A DNA stretch of 64,000 nucleotides, from contig JBGANK010000007.1 in the NCBI GenBank assembly GCA_044222395.1, positions 1-64,000 on the forward strand, given 5' to 3'. A program made the translations under genes and the position numbers. The notes beneath the pieces are model-generated. The model did not search any database and was not told the DNA's origin. It was given only the letters and a program-made list of their open reading frames with translations. This document shows positions 28,626-37,413 of the stretch, piece by piece (position 1 is the first letter of the stretch; the number at the start of each line of letters is the position of its first letter). Source of the stretch: JAEUMD01 sp044222395 (GTDB lineage Bacteria; Pseudomonadota; Alphaproteobacteria; Rhizobiales; Hyphomicrobiaceae).

Positions 28626-29918
28626 TCACGCCTCCAGGATTCCAAACTCCGTAAATGGAATGAAGGCAACCTTCTCGCCAGGCGCCACGCTCGCCACGTC
28701 TTCGCCGATCTCGATGAGCCCCTGTGCCGCGCGCAGCCCGGCGATCAGTCCCGAGCCGTCACGCGGATATTTTTCGACACGCAGGTCCGCGCCATTGCCG
28801 CGCAGGATGCCGCGCAGGAATTCGCGCCGCCCGGTCTTGCGGTTTGGGATTTCAAAAGCGGCCGGCAGCATGAAGCGGCGCGGCTCGGGCCATATCCCGC
28901 CACCCATGCGGCGCAGCATTGGATAGACGTACATCAGGAAGCACACGAACACTGCGACCGGGTTGCCGGGCAGCCCGACCATCAGCGCATCGCCGATCTG
29001 CCCGAACATCAGCGGTCGCCCAGGCTTTATCGCGAGCTGCCACATGTGCCGCTTTCCAAGCGCATCGAGCGCCGACAGGATGTGATCTTCCTCGCCGCGG
29101 CTGGCGCCTCCCGATGTCAGGATCAGGTCGAACCGCGCCGCCGCGTCGCCAAGCCGCCGCTGGATCTCTTCGGCATCGTCGGGCCAAACGCCAAGGTCCG
29201 TGACGTGGGCACCTGCCGCTCGCGCCAGCGCGGTCAGCATCGGCGCATTGGCGTCGAACACCTCGCCCTCTTGCAGGGCACGGCTGCCGGCCCGGATGAC
29301 TTCGTCGCCGGTTGAAACGATCGCCGTTCGCACCCGCCCGCGGCACAGAACCTCCGCAAGCCCGATCGACGCCAATGCCGCGGCATCCTGCGGACGGATG
29401 AGTGCGCCAGCCTCAAACAGCGTTTCGCCCGCCGCCACGTCTTCGCCGGCGCGGCGCACGTTCGCACCCGTCTTCAGGCCGGCAGGGATCGTCACATGCG
29501 TCGGTTCGCCTCCGTCGCTCACCGTCTCGGTGGTGCAGTCCTCCTGCATGGCGACGGTATCGAACCCCGCCGGCAGAACCGCACCGGTAAAGATTCGAAC
29601 TGCGGTGTCGGATGCCGCCGCAACGGCAACTGGCCGTCCGGCGGCCGCTCGCGCCGAGATGCGGAACCGGCCGCCTTTGTCGCGATCGTAACGCGAGGAC
29701 GAAACGGCATAGCCGTCGACCGCAGAATTTGTATGCGCCGGGACCGGACGCACAGCGACGGCAGGCTTCGCCAGCACGCGCCCTGAAGCCTCGGCAATCG
29801 CCACCCGCTCCTGTCCCGTGACAGGCGCGATACGCTCGCGCAGGATCGCAATCGCATCGTCGTGGCGCAGCCGGTCCTTGTCGTGAAGGAAACAGTCGTC
29901 GAGAAGCTTTTTCGGCAT
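28626..29918 (-). CDS. moeA: Molybdopterin molybdotransferase MoeA
   Basis: This 430-residue enzyme inserts molybdate into adenylylated molybdopterin, the last step of molybdenum cofactor synthesis. Seen here: N-terminal NSAVDGYAV, the central EDC motif region (DTVAMQEDCT), the MogA-like core LILTSGGASRGEEDHI and the PGNPVAVFVCF segment. The start at 29918 (MPKKLLDD) has AGAAGAG upstream and matches family length; longer starts lack a ribosome site. No other moa/mob gene adjoins it. Confidence 0.95.
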   Translation of the reverse strand: MPKKLLDDCFLHDKDRLRHDDAIAILRERIAPVTGQERVAIAEASGRVLAKPAVAVRPVPAHTNSAVDGYAVSSSRYDRDKGGRFRISARAAAGRPVAVAAASDTAVRIFTGAVLPAGFDTVAMQEDCTTETVSDGGEPTHVTIPAGLKTGANVRRAGEDVAAGETLFEAGALIRPQDAAALASIGLAEVLCRGRVRTAIVSTGDEVIRAGSRALQEGEVFDANAPMLTALARAAGAHVTDLGVWPDDAEEIQRRLGDAAARFDLILTSGGASRGEEDHILSALDALGKRHMWQLAIKPGRPLMFGQIGDALMVGLPGNPVAVFVCFLMYVYPMLRRMGGGIWPEPRRFMLPAAFEIPNRKTGRREFLRGILRGNGADLRVEKYPRDGSGLIAGLRAAQGLIEIGEDVASVAPGEKVAFIPFTEFGILEA

Positions 29919-30023
29919 GGCTCTTCTGAAGTCACGCATTGAGCGAGCGCGATGTGTCGACGCCCATGAGCAGCTTGGCGACTGCAACAGCGCTGGCTAG
30001 CACAGGGTCCTATCGGGCCTGTT

Positions 30024-30073
30024 TAGAGCATGTTTAGCTGAAGTGTGAGCGGTTCAGCGTGAATAACATGCTC
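30024..30073. repeat. Dispersed palindromic repeat, copy 2
   Basis: This near-identical copy of 15042-15091 has the same outer arms GAGCATGTT and AACATGCTC around GCTGAA and TTCAGC. It is followed by GGAGATAGAGCGCGTG, which resembles the tail of repeats common in Hyphomicrobiales genomes. It lies upstream of moeA. Confidence 0.85.
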
Positions 30074-30165
30074 AATTGAAGGAGATAGAGCGCGTGCGCA
30101 CCACAATTGGAACTGGCCGCACGCACGGTGTCAGGTTCGAACCAAGACCATCGTGAAACGACAAC

Positions 30166-30193
30166 GGCGCCTGTCGGTTGAACCGAAGGCGCC
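30166..30193 (-). terminator. Hairpin, possible terminator of small gene
   Basis: GGCGCC (30166-30171) pairs with GGCGCC (30188-30193), and an inner CGGTT (30175-30179) pairs with AACCG (30181-30185). Read on the minus strand it is followed by TTGTCGTTT, moderately T-rich, and lies about 75 bases after the small frame ending at 30267. Confidence 0.5.
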
Positions 30194-30266
30194 AGAGAAG
30201 AGTCTGCAAACGATACGACGACAGGCTCAAAATCTAGAGCCCCGGTCGAACACAATTGAGCGCTGC

Positions 30267-30359
30267 TCACATCGCGTTCATAAGAACAAAAAGACCAATG
30301 CCGACCGCTGGACCAAGCAGCGTAGCGAGCACCATCATGACGAACGACTTCGCAACCAT
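30267..30359 (-). CDS. Possible 30-residue single-span membrane peptide
   Basis: This short frame starts with an ATG at 30359 preceded by GGGGTAG at suitable spacing. It encodes MVAKSFVMMVLATLL followed by GPAVGIGLFVLMNAM, a basic start and one continuous hydrophobic stretch, as in bacterial small membrane proteins. A hairpin follows downstream. It sits alone in about 830 bases with no other gene. Function is unknown. Chance is possible at this length; the ribosome site and perfect hydrophobic run argue for it. Confidence 0.45.
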   Translation of the reverse strand: MVAKSFVMMVLATLLGPAVGIGLFVLMNAM

Positions 30360-30750
30360 AACACTACCCCGCAGACGCGACGCAATTAGGACTGGAAAAG
30401 CCCCCCCTTGCGCAGCTCGCCGGTCCCTCTACCTTCCGACGAACTCGAGAGTCACTTTATAGCAAACGGCAATAACGCACACGCACGAAATGCAATTTTG
30501 GCGCGTATCGGTTCGCGCCTGCGAAATCGGCCCGTTGAATGCCGTAATCCTGTCAATAGCCCAAGATTATTTTATACATATTTTCAATGGGATAAATCGG
30601 CGAGGGACGGCCGAAAAGCGGCTTGGAAATCCCGTTCGCTCCCGCAAAAACCAACCGTCATCGGCTGTTTGCCGACCGGATTTTCATCGGCGTTGCATGT
30701 GGGACACGGGGGCTTCGGATAAAAACCCAAGGTAGAAGCCAGCTCTCGCG
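30360..30750. other. Intergenic region with an AT-rich patch
   Basis: No gene is supported. The stretch around 30555-30600 is markedly AT-rich against the surrounding GC-rich sequence and contains TTTTATACATATTTTC. A TATAAA on the minus strand near 30456-30461 could be a -10 box for the small frame at 30267-30359. Confidence 0.4.
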
Positions 30751-33700
30751 TCACCTGCGGTCGAACAACCTGAGCTGCTTCTCATCCTGTCCGCGCGTCT
30801 CGGCCGCCAGCTGCTCGATGCGGTCGAACGGCACCTGGTCGGCCAGAATGAGTGACCGCTGCGCTTTCATCGCGCGCACGTAGCCCTCTTGCACGAGATG
30901 GAATTCGCCGACCGTCTGGTGCGGCAGCACTGCCGCCGGGTCGAGTCCCGACTCCGACTGGAACGCAGCCTTCAGCTTCCTCAGTGCCGTGTCCTCACGT
31001 ACGCGCCCGATGAACCAACTCGTGATCTGGTCGCGGCTCTTGTAGTCGAGATCGCCTGGCGACTGCGTCGCCAGCATCAGGCCGAGGCCGGCCGAGCGTG
31101 CACGCTTGAGCAGGCTCTGCAGCGGCTCTGCCGTCGCCGGCTTGGCGTTGGCGGGGATGTAAAGGTCCGCCTCGTCGAACATGACGACGGCCTGCAGGTC
31201 GTCGTTCGGATTGCGCTGGCAGAAGCGCAGCGCCTCCGACAGGAACTGCGACACCCAGAACAAGATGTTCTCGTTGTCGCCGAGGAATCCTGTGTAGATG
31301 ATCGACAGCCGCGTGCGGCCTTCGCGCGCGTGCTGGCCAAGACCCAGGAAGCGCTCCATCGACATGGTCTCGCCGCCGATCTCGAACAGCGCGGCGTTGC
31401 GGTGCCTGAGCGAGTCGAGCTGCGCGACGAGATCGCGTCTGAGCTTGCCCGACGGATCCATGCGCTGCGTCAGATCGCTGAGCTCGGGATCCTCGTCCTC
31501 CAGCAGATGGATGAGATCGGCAAGCGTCACCTCGCGGCTGTGACGCGAACCCAGGATGCGCAGCGCCACCGACAGCGTGCCCGACTGCTTCTGGTGCGTC
31601 GCCGAGTTCTTCAGATGCAGCATGTCGCCGAGCGCGGCGGCCGAAAGGTTGGCGAGCAGCTGCTGCTCGTGCTCGGGCAATTCGTTGATGCCGTTGGGCA
31701 GCAGCGTGATGGAGATCGGCCGGCCGGATGCGCGTCCAGGCGTGTAGACCGCCACGTCGATGGCATCGGCAAGCTTCTCGCGCTGCGCCCGCCGCTGCGC
31801 GTCATCGTCGTCGTCCGCCCGCCAGACCTCCGGATTGGCATAGCTGCAAAGATCGCCTTTGCGGTCGATCAGAACAGCGGGGATGCCACGCTGCAGGAGC
31901 TGCTCGATCAATGAAAGCGCCAGCGTCGTCTTGCCCGAGCCGGAGCCGCCCAGCACCGCCGCATGCCGCTTCATCACGCTCGGGTTGAGCGTCACCGGCC
32001 GGCGGCGCCCGATCAGCTCGCGGCCCGCAAAGATGGAGCCGCTGGCGATGCCATTCTCGTCGAGGATCACCGACAGCGGCAGCTCGTCGACATCGTTGCC
32101 GGCCGATGCTCCATTCGAGCCGGAGCCGCTCTGGTTCCACATCTCCGAATAGAAGTCGGCGACGTTGGCATCGATGGCGCCACCGCCGTCGAAGGCTGTC
32201 GCGTAGCCTGTCGCCGCAGGGCTCGCCTCTTGCCACGACGACGTCGAGGGCTGCTGCGCGACGGCCGGTGTGGTGGCGCGTGCATCGGGATTGCCGTTGA
32301 TGACGCGCGGCAGCAGACGTCCCAGCAGGTCGAGGCGCAACAGCTGGATGATGACGATCAGGTTGGACAACAGCTTCGCCTCGGCGAACCAATTGCCGAA
32401 CCCCGGATCGTTCTTGTGGTGCGCATGGAACTCGCGCACCGTCATCATGCGTTCCCATTCGGCGATCGGCACGGTGAGCGCGCGTCCGCCGCCTTCGCGG
32501 AACTTGCGCATGGATTGCGCCGCCTGGCTCTTGGTGTTCGGCGGATAGTCCGAAGCCCTGAGGATGAAACAGCTCTTGCCGCCCATCGAGGCGAGCGCCG
32601 TATCGAGCTGCCGCTTGAACACGCCACCCTGGATCTTGCGATTGCACAGGAACACGCGCGCTTCTGCCGAAAGCCCGTTGCGCTGGCGGATCGTCAGTTC
32701 CATCGTCGGCAGGTCGTCGGCGATCTCCAGCCGCTTGGTGACGACGTCGACGGCCCCGCTCCATTCGCCAGCCGCAATGTTGAGTGCGGCGGCAAGCACG
32801 TCCATCAGCTCGTTGTCGTCAGAAGGGATCTCGGCTTCCGACGAATTGTGGAACCGCTCCCACATCTCCCGGTAGTCGACCTCGATCAGCGGGATCGGCG
32901 CGGGTTTCGGCTCCGGCTTGCCGAAGCCGAGTGCAGCCGCCAGCGTTGAAACAAAAGCCGGCCGCCGATCGGGTTCGGCAGCTGCACGCTCATCATGTTC
33001 GTCCTCGCTGGGAGCGGTCTCCGCACGCAACCGGTTCTGCGCGTGCTCGAGCAGTCGCCGCGTCGACAGGCCGGAGAACTCCTCGAAGAACTCCGGACCA
33101 AAATAGGCCGACGGATCCGAATAGATGACCGCATCGCTATTCTGCTCGGCTTCATAGGCGAGCCGCCGCGCAATGATCAAACGCGCTTCTTCCGCAGTGC
33201 GGCTCTCGTAAAGCGCTACAGGGCCGGATTTCTCGATGCGGTCCTTGTAGGACTGCGCCAGGGGTTCGCGCACCTGCGCATAGAAGTCGTCGAGGCAGGA
33301 GATGACGACGATCGCCGTCGGCACGCGATTGGCGATCTGGATGAGATCGCGCACGGCCCGCTGGAAGCGTTCCTCCGCGTCGTCGAAGAAGCGCAGATCC
33401 TCGACCTGGTCGATCGAGAACACCAGCGCCGCCCCGTCGACCGCCCACATCAGCCGGCCGATGCCTTCGATGAGGTCGAAGGCACGGCCGTCGCCGACAT
33501 TGGGGTCGAGCGCCGCTACCGATTGCAGCGAAAGCTCGTTGAGCGGTCGGCACTGCAGGTATTGTCTCACGCGCTGCTCGATGCGCGGATCATGCCGCTC
33601 CAGGTAGAGCAGCGAACGAATGATGTTGATGTCGATGTTCTCATCGGCGAACCGCGGCGCAGCAACGATGCTGTCGGCCAGATCGTGCACCAGCCGCGCG

Positions 33701-34224
33701 AGCGCGCGATCCTCGAGCGTATCCTCGCGCAGCTTCTCGATGTCCGAGGTCGCGATCTCGCTCGCCCCCTCGATCAGCTTGCGGGTGAGCCGCGCCAGCG
33801 CGCTCTCGCCGCCGCCATCGGGATCATAAGGACGCTCGAGCGAGGCGATGAGCCGCCTCAGGTAGTAGTCGGCATAGTTGGCGACATCGGGCGACATCTG
33901 CGCATAGCCCAGATAGGCCTTGCCGGTGCGGTGCGCGCCGGTCCGAAGCGCGCGGATGAGGTGCGTCTTGCCGGCGCCCGACTGGCCGTGAAACAACAGG
34001 ATGCGTGCTTGCGAATCAGGGCTCTTCTTGCGCCGGCCGCCGCCGCTGCTGCCGGTGATGGCCTCGAGTAGATCGAAGAATTTCCGCCGCGCCTTGACAT
34101 GCACCTCCTCCACGTCGACAGGGTCGGCGCGCCAGATGTCGTCCTCCCAGGTGATGGAGTGCTCGAAGGCCTTTGACAGCTTGTCGGGTGCGACAGCAGC
34201 CTTGAGAGCTTCCTGATGCATCAC
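30751..34224 (-). CDS. Double P-loop ATPase with HerA-like C-terminal domain
   Basis: This 1157-residue protein has two full ATPase modules. The N-terminal one (about 30-400) shows Walker A GQSGAGKT (80-87) and Walker B ALVFSIDQ (266-273) and resembles AAA/STAND-type switches. The middle (about 480-640) is a separate domain with FILRASDYPPNTKSQ. The C-terminal module (about 720-1157) shows Walker A GGSGSGKT (759-766), Walker B VVMFDEAD (1013-1020) and the LMLATQSPGDLD sensor segment typical of HerA/FtsK (DUF87) pumps. There is no signal peptide. Start is GTG 34224 or ATG 34221, after GGAG. It pairs with the gene upstream on the same strand. HerA-type motors occur in DNA repair and phage defence; which applies here is unknown. 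Confidence 0.8.
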   Translation of the reverse strand: MMHQEALKAAVAPDKLSKAFEHSITWEDDIWRADPVDVEEVHVKARRKFFDLLEAITGSSGGGRRKKSPDSQARILLFHGQSGAGKTHLIRALRTGAHRTGKAYLGYAQMSPDVANYADYYLRRLIASLERPYDPDGGGESALARLTRKLIEGASEIATSDIEKLREDTLEDRALARLVHDLADSIVAAPRFADENIDINIIRSLLYLERHDPRIEQRVRQYLQCRPLNELSLQSVAALDPNVGDGRAFDLIEGIGRLMWAVDGAALVFSIDQVEDLRFFDDAEERFQRAVRDLIQIANRVPTAIVVISCLDDFYAQVREPLAQSYKDRIEKSGPVALYESRTAEEARLIIARRLAYEAEQNSDAVIYSDPSAYFGPEFFEEFSGLSTRRLLEHAQNRLRAETAPSEDEHDERAAAEPDRRPAFVSTLAAALGFGKPEPKPAPIPLIEVDYREMWERFHNSSEAEIPSDDNELMDVLAAALNIAAGEWSGAVDVVTKRLEIADDLPTMELTIRQRNGLSAEARVFLCNRKIQGGVFKRQLDTALASMGGKSCFILRASDYPPNTKSQAAQSMRKFREGGGRALTVPIAEWERMMTVREFHAHHKNDPGFGNWFAEAKLLSNLIVIIQLLRLDLLGRLLPRVINGNPDARATTPAVAQQPSTSSWQEASPAATGYATAFDGGGAIDANVADFYSEMWNQSGSGSNGASAGNDVDELPLSVILDENGIASGSIFAGRELIGRRRPVTLNPSVMKRHAAVLGGSGSGKTTLALSLIEQLLQRGIPAVLIDRKGDLCSYANPEVWRADDDDDAQRRAQREKLADAIDVAVYTPGRASGRPISITLLPNGINELPEHEQQLLANLSAAALGDMLHLKNSATHQKQSGTLSVALRILGSRHSREVTLADLIHLLEDEDPELSDLTQRMDPSGKLRRDLVAQLDSLRHRNAALFEIGGETMSMERFLGLGQHAREGRTRLSIIYTGFLGDNENILFWVSQFLSEALRFCQRNPNDDLQAVVMFDEADLYIPANAKPATAEPLQSLLKRARSAGLGLMLATQSPGDLDYKSRDQITSWFIGRVREDTALRKLKAAFQSESGLDPAAVLPHQTVGEFHLVQEGYVRAMKAQRSLILADQVPFDRIEQLAAETRGQDEKQLRLFDRR

Positions 34225-34381
34225 GTGTTCATTCTCCGAAACGCTCGATCGTCACTCGGGGCTAGGCACCAACTTGCCGACCCGATTGCAGGCACGCTCT
34301 GCGTGGCAGCGGCGTCACTCCGACACGGAACTCGTCGAACAGAAACGTCTGGGCCGGACGCGCCGCGTCCACCCGCTTGTC

Positions 34382-35560
34382 CTAATCCTCGACGCGCACG
34401 AAATGCCAAACGGTATTCATGTAACTGATGGCCGAGTCCTGAACGTCTTTGATGTTGTTCTTGTTCTTCAGGTCGGCACTGGCCAGCGACAGCCGGCCGG
34501 CGCGATGCGCCTCCACCAGCATGCACTTGAACTCGATGTCGCTCAGCCTCCACTCGGGCCGTCCGTCGCGAATCGACGGCCACACCTGAGAAATAAACGC
34601 CTTGCGGTTGCCTGGCCAGCCCTCAGCGACAGGCATCGCACAACGGCGAACCTCGCTTGCGAATTCATCGAGGTCCGGCCGCACGAGTGGCGGTGGCCCA
34701 TCCGCAGGGGTCGCGTCATTGGCGGCGTCGGGTGGTTTGACGTCACTGGCAGATGCAACGCGCCGCCGCGGCGCTTGTGGTGCACGCAACTCGTTGCGCG
34801 GTGCGGCGCCTCCGTCCAGCAACTCGGAGATGAACCGCTTCATGATGGCAGCGCGCAGCACGTCGAGCGTCGGCTGGGCGGCGTTGACCTGCTCGGCTGC
34901 CAACGCGGCGATGAGTCGGCTGTCGGAGCCGAACTCGCGCGGCCGCCGCGACAGCTGCGCGGCGAGTGCCCGGCCGGCCTTAGGCGAAAGCCCGGTACCG
35001 GCGCCGAGTCCGCTCTTGATCTTGTTGCCGAACGCCCGCTCGAGTGCCACCAGAGCCAGTTCTCCGCGCAGCCGCGCCGGGGTCGACTTCAGTCGCCGTG
35101 GCAGCCCGAACGCCTGGCTCACCACAAGCGCACGCAAGCCTTCCGGAGTGCTTAGCGCCTTCAACTTCGGCGTGCTCTCCGCTTCCAGACCAAGTGCCCG
35201 CGCGATCAGCTGGCAATCGCGCACCTCCGGCCACGGCCCCAGCGATACGTTCTGCCGTAGCGCCAGATACTCGCCGGCCCGCAGCAAGCCTTTCGCGGAT
35301 GCCGTGAACCGCCCGCGCTTTTCGTCGGCAAGGCCCTGATTGACGAGTTCGCCCAGTGCGATCTCGGCGGTCTGGCGCCACTCTCCTGGCGACAGCCGGT
35401 GCGCCACGAAAAACGACAGATCCCGAATCGCCTCCGCGCGCGTTGCTCCTCCCTCCGCCGCAAGCCGCACCAGCACCAGATCCTGCAATGCGGTATAGGG
35501 CGCCGGAGCTGATGGGCTCGCGCTGGGCGGTCGAACAAGATCGCTGATCAAGCCTGGCAT
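34382..35560 (-). CDS. Partner protein of the HerA-like ATPase, winged-helix-like
   Basis: This 392-residue protein of unknown family lies about 157 bases upstream of the ATPase gene on the same strand. The N-terminal 100 residues look like a winged helix (ALQDLVLVRLAAEGGATRAE and a LVNQGLADEKRGRFTASAKG wing). A Pro/Ala-rich linker spans about 270-310. The C-terminal 80 residues look like a second small helical domain (WPSIRDGRPEWRLSDIEFK to SYMNTVWHFVRVED). The ATG at 35560 has GGAG about 10 bases before. It may direct the ATPase to DNA or to a complex, which is inference from adjacency. Confidence 0.7.
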   Translation of the reverse strand: MPGLISDLVRPPSASPSAPAPYTALQDLVLVRLAAEGGATRAEAIRDLSFFVAHRLSPGEWRQTAEIALGELVNQGLADEKRGRFTASAKGLLRAGEYLALRQNVSLGPWPEVRDCQLIARALGLEAESTPKLKALSTPEGLRALVVSQAFGLPRRLKSTPARLRGELALVALERAFGNKIKSGLGAGTGLSPKAGRALAAQLSRRPREFGSDSRLIAALAAEQVNAAQPTLDVLRAAIMKRFISELLDGGAAPRNELRAPQAPRRRVASASDVKPPDAANDATPADGPPPLVRPDLDEFASEVRRCAMPVAEGWPGNRKAFISQVWPSIRDGRPEWRLSDIEFKCMLVEAHRAGRLSLASADLKNKNNIKDVQDSAISYMNTVWHFVRVED

Positions 35561-36058
35561 GGTGGAAGGTCTCCGCGACGCACGCGCACACACCATCGTC
35601 CGCGGCCCGAGGCAGCGGCAGAGGCCGCACAGTGAAGGGTGCCGGACGCGAGAATCACCGGGAAAGTAGAGGGCCAGTCTGGAAGATCGAATTGAGCGAT
35701 GGAAGTGCCTTGCAGCACCAACTCACGGGTTTTCCATGAGCCTGATCCGCATATTGGACGGCGTGTGTCCTCGTTTCGCCCAGCTGACGTCAAATTGGCG
35801 TCACCTTGTTCGGGCCGAATCCGGGCCTGGAGCAATCCGAGGGAAATTTGTAGGACGATTACGGATTAACGCGCTGCCGGCTCTGGCAGGGCAGCCGCGT
35901 GTCTTGTGGCCACCGTTGAGCGTCGCGATCGCGCACGGTGAGCCGGAAGGCCGGGCAGATGTGAGTTGACCGACGTGTCAAGCAGCAGCGAGTAGAACAA
36001 GAGTTTGTCGGAAACACTCCATTTAGCATTAACGGCAAGTTAACGGGTTGGAGCGAAG
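35561..36058. promoter_or_regulatory. Divergent promoter region
   Basis: About 500 bases between divergent genes, no gene seen. It holds an inverted repeat TGACG (35785-35789) with CGTCA (35799-35803), and two direct TTAACGG copies (36029-36035 and 36040-36046) one helical turn apart, just before the CAP-lipoprotein ribosome site. Both could bind regulators. The protein is unknown. Confidence 0.4.
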
Positions 36059-36745
36059 ATGTCTCGAGTAACCGCGCGTCTTTCTGCGGGAGTATCTGGA
36101 ATGTATCGCGTCGTCCTCCTCGGCATATCTTGCGTGTCTCTGGCCGGTTGCGCACTCAACTCGAGCGCAATTACCTCCGGTTTCGCTGACAATCCCCCCT
36201 CGACAGCATCGCTCCCGTCCTCGGGCAGTAGTGGCCTGGGCCACTCGGCCAAGCAGGACGTGAAGGTTGCGCGCGTCGACGACAAGGCGCCCAAGGGCAC
36301 CTTCGAGAAAGCGCCATCCGGTGCGCTCACCGACCGTGACTACAGCCGCACCGAACTTAATGTCGAGATGGCCCGCGACATCATCAACCAGTACCGCAAG
36401 GACAACGGCCTGAAGCCGCTCGTCATCAACGCCGAGCTGACCGCGGCCGCCAAGGCGCATTCGCGCGACCTCTCAAAATGGGACCGCATCTCCCATTACG
36501 GTTCCGACGGTTCCAATCCGTGGGACCGCGTCAAGCGCGCTGGGTACAAGGCGCGCCTTGCCGCCGAGAACGTCGGCACCGGCCAGGTCAATTTCGACGA
36601 GGTCATGAAGGGCTGGAAGAACTCCCCCGGCCACAACAAGAACCTGCTGTTGGCCGATGCGCAGCAGATGGGCCTGGCGCTGGTCTATGATCCCAAGACC
36701 GAGTTCAAGAGCTTCTGGACGCTGGTGATCGGCTCGCAGATGTGA
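36059..36745 (+). CDS. CAP/SCP-domain lipoprotein
   Basis: This 228-residue product starts at an ATG after GGAG. A lipobox LAGC (Cys at 31) marks it as a lipoprotein. After a Ser-rich linker, the CAP domain (about 100-228) is seen in NQYRKDNGLKPLVINAELT, AKAHSRDLSKWDRISHYG, AENVGTG and WKNSPGHNKNLL. CAP proteins are extracytoplasmic; bacterial forms (YkwD-like) are mostly uncharacterised and some bind lipids. The next gene starts eight bases after, probably in the same operon. Confidence 0.9.
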   Translation: MSRVTARLSAGVSGMYRVVLLGISCVSLAGCALNSSAITSGFADNPPSTASLPSSGSSGLGHSAKQDVKVARVDDKAPKGTFEKAPSGALTDRDYSRTELNVEMARDIINQYRKDNGLKPLVINAELTAAAKAHSRDLSKWDRISHYGSDGSNPWDRVKRAGYKARLAAENVGTGQVNFDEVMKGWKNSPGHNKNLLLADAQQMGLALVYDPKTEFKSFWTLVIGSQM

Positions 36746-36752
36746 GCGGCGC

Positions 36753-37406
36753 GTGGTATCGCTCGTCGGTTTCAACTTTTCTCACTCTTTGGGCCTGCTT
36801 ATTGCAGCCGCAATCCTCGGCGGTGCTGTAGGCCTATGGCGAGAGGGTGGGCGCGCGGCTGCGATTCTGTTGGCTCTCGGCGCTGTTAGCTTCCTAGGTA
36901 CCTCCCTGTTCCCGCTGGCCGGTGGCTGGCTCGACCATATCGAATTTCCCACGAGATTTCAGACCTACACGATGCGGGCCCCGGATGGGGGGCGGTATTC
37001 GGCGATTCAGGGATATGGGCGTGTGCAGCGCTACTCATCACGCGGCGAATTCCAGAACGGCTGGTTCGTCGACAGTGCAGGCGGCATCCTCCGCCTGGGA
37101 CTATCGAAGGATGGTCATGTGGTCGCGTTCTCTGCGCGCCAAAAGAAGGCAGAAGTATTCAACCCAGAGGGAAATTCAGTTCACGCTCCAGTCCCATTCC
37201 AATGGCGTCGCAACGCTCTCGATACGACTGTGATCTTGCAGGGTGACGTGGAGATTGATGGCATCGAGTTGGTCAACGTGCAAATTGCCGATAATCCTAC
37301 GCCAAGCTGGCTCATGCTCCCGATTTGGCATCCCCTCGCTGGATGGCTGCTGATCGTCGCCGCGTTCGTGCTTAGGTGGCTTGCTCGAAAGCAAAGTGTG
37401 AGCTGA
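36753..37406 (+). CDS. Membrane protein with external beta domain, unknown
   Basis: This 217-residue product starts at GTG 36753, seven bases after the previous stop. Two hydrophobic segments at the N-terminus (about 6-24 and 30-50) and one at the C-terminus (about 190-210) flank a strand-rich domain (about 60-185, with YSAIQGYGRVQRYSSRGEF). I do not recognise it. The stop codon lies within a hairpin shared with the convergent flippase gene. Confidence 0.65.
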   Translation: MVSLVGFNFSHSLGLLIAAAILGGAVGLWREGGRAAAILLALGAVSFLGTSLFPLAGGWLDHIEFPTRFQTYTMRAPDGGRYSAIQGYGRVQRYSSRGEFQNGWFVDSAGGILRLGLSKDGHVVAFSARQKKAEVFNPEGNSVHAPVPFQWRRNALDTTVILQGDVEIDGIELVNVQIADNPTPSWLMLPIWHPLAGWLLIVAAFVLRWLARKQSVS

Positions 37407-37413
37407 AGCTCAC
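37398..37413. terminator. Palindrome holding both convergent stop codons
   Basis: GTGAGCT (37398-37404) and AGCTCAC (37407-37413) form a 7-bp stem with a 2-base loop. The plus-strand TGA (37404-37406) and minus-strand TGA (37410-37412) lie in it. No clear T-run follows on either side. Confidence 0.5.

Noticed and set aside
31963..34071. Two long plus-strand frames (328 and 358 codons)
   Set aside because: Antisense to the double-ATPase gene with intact Walker motifs.
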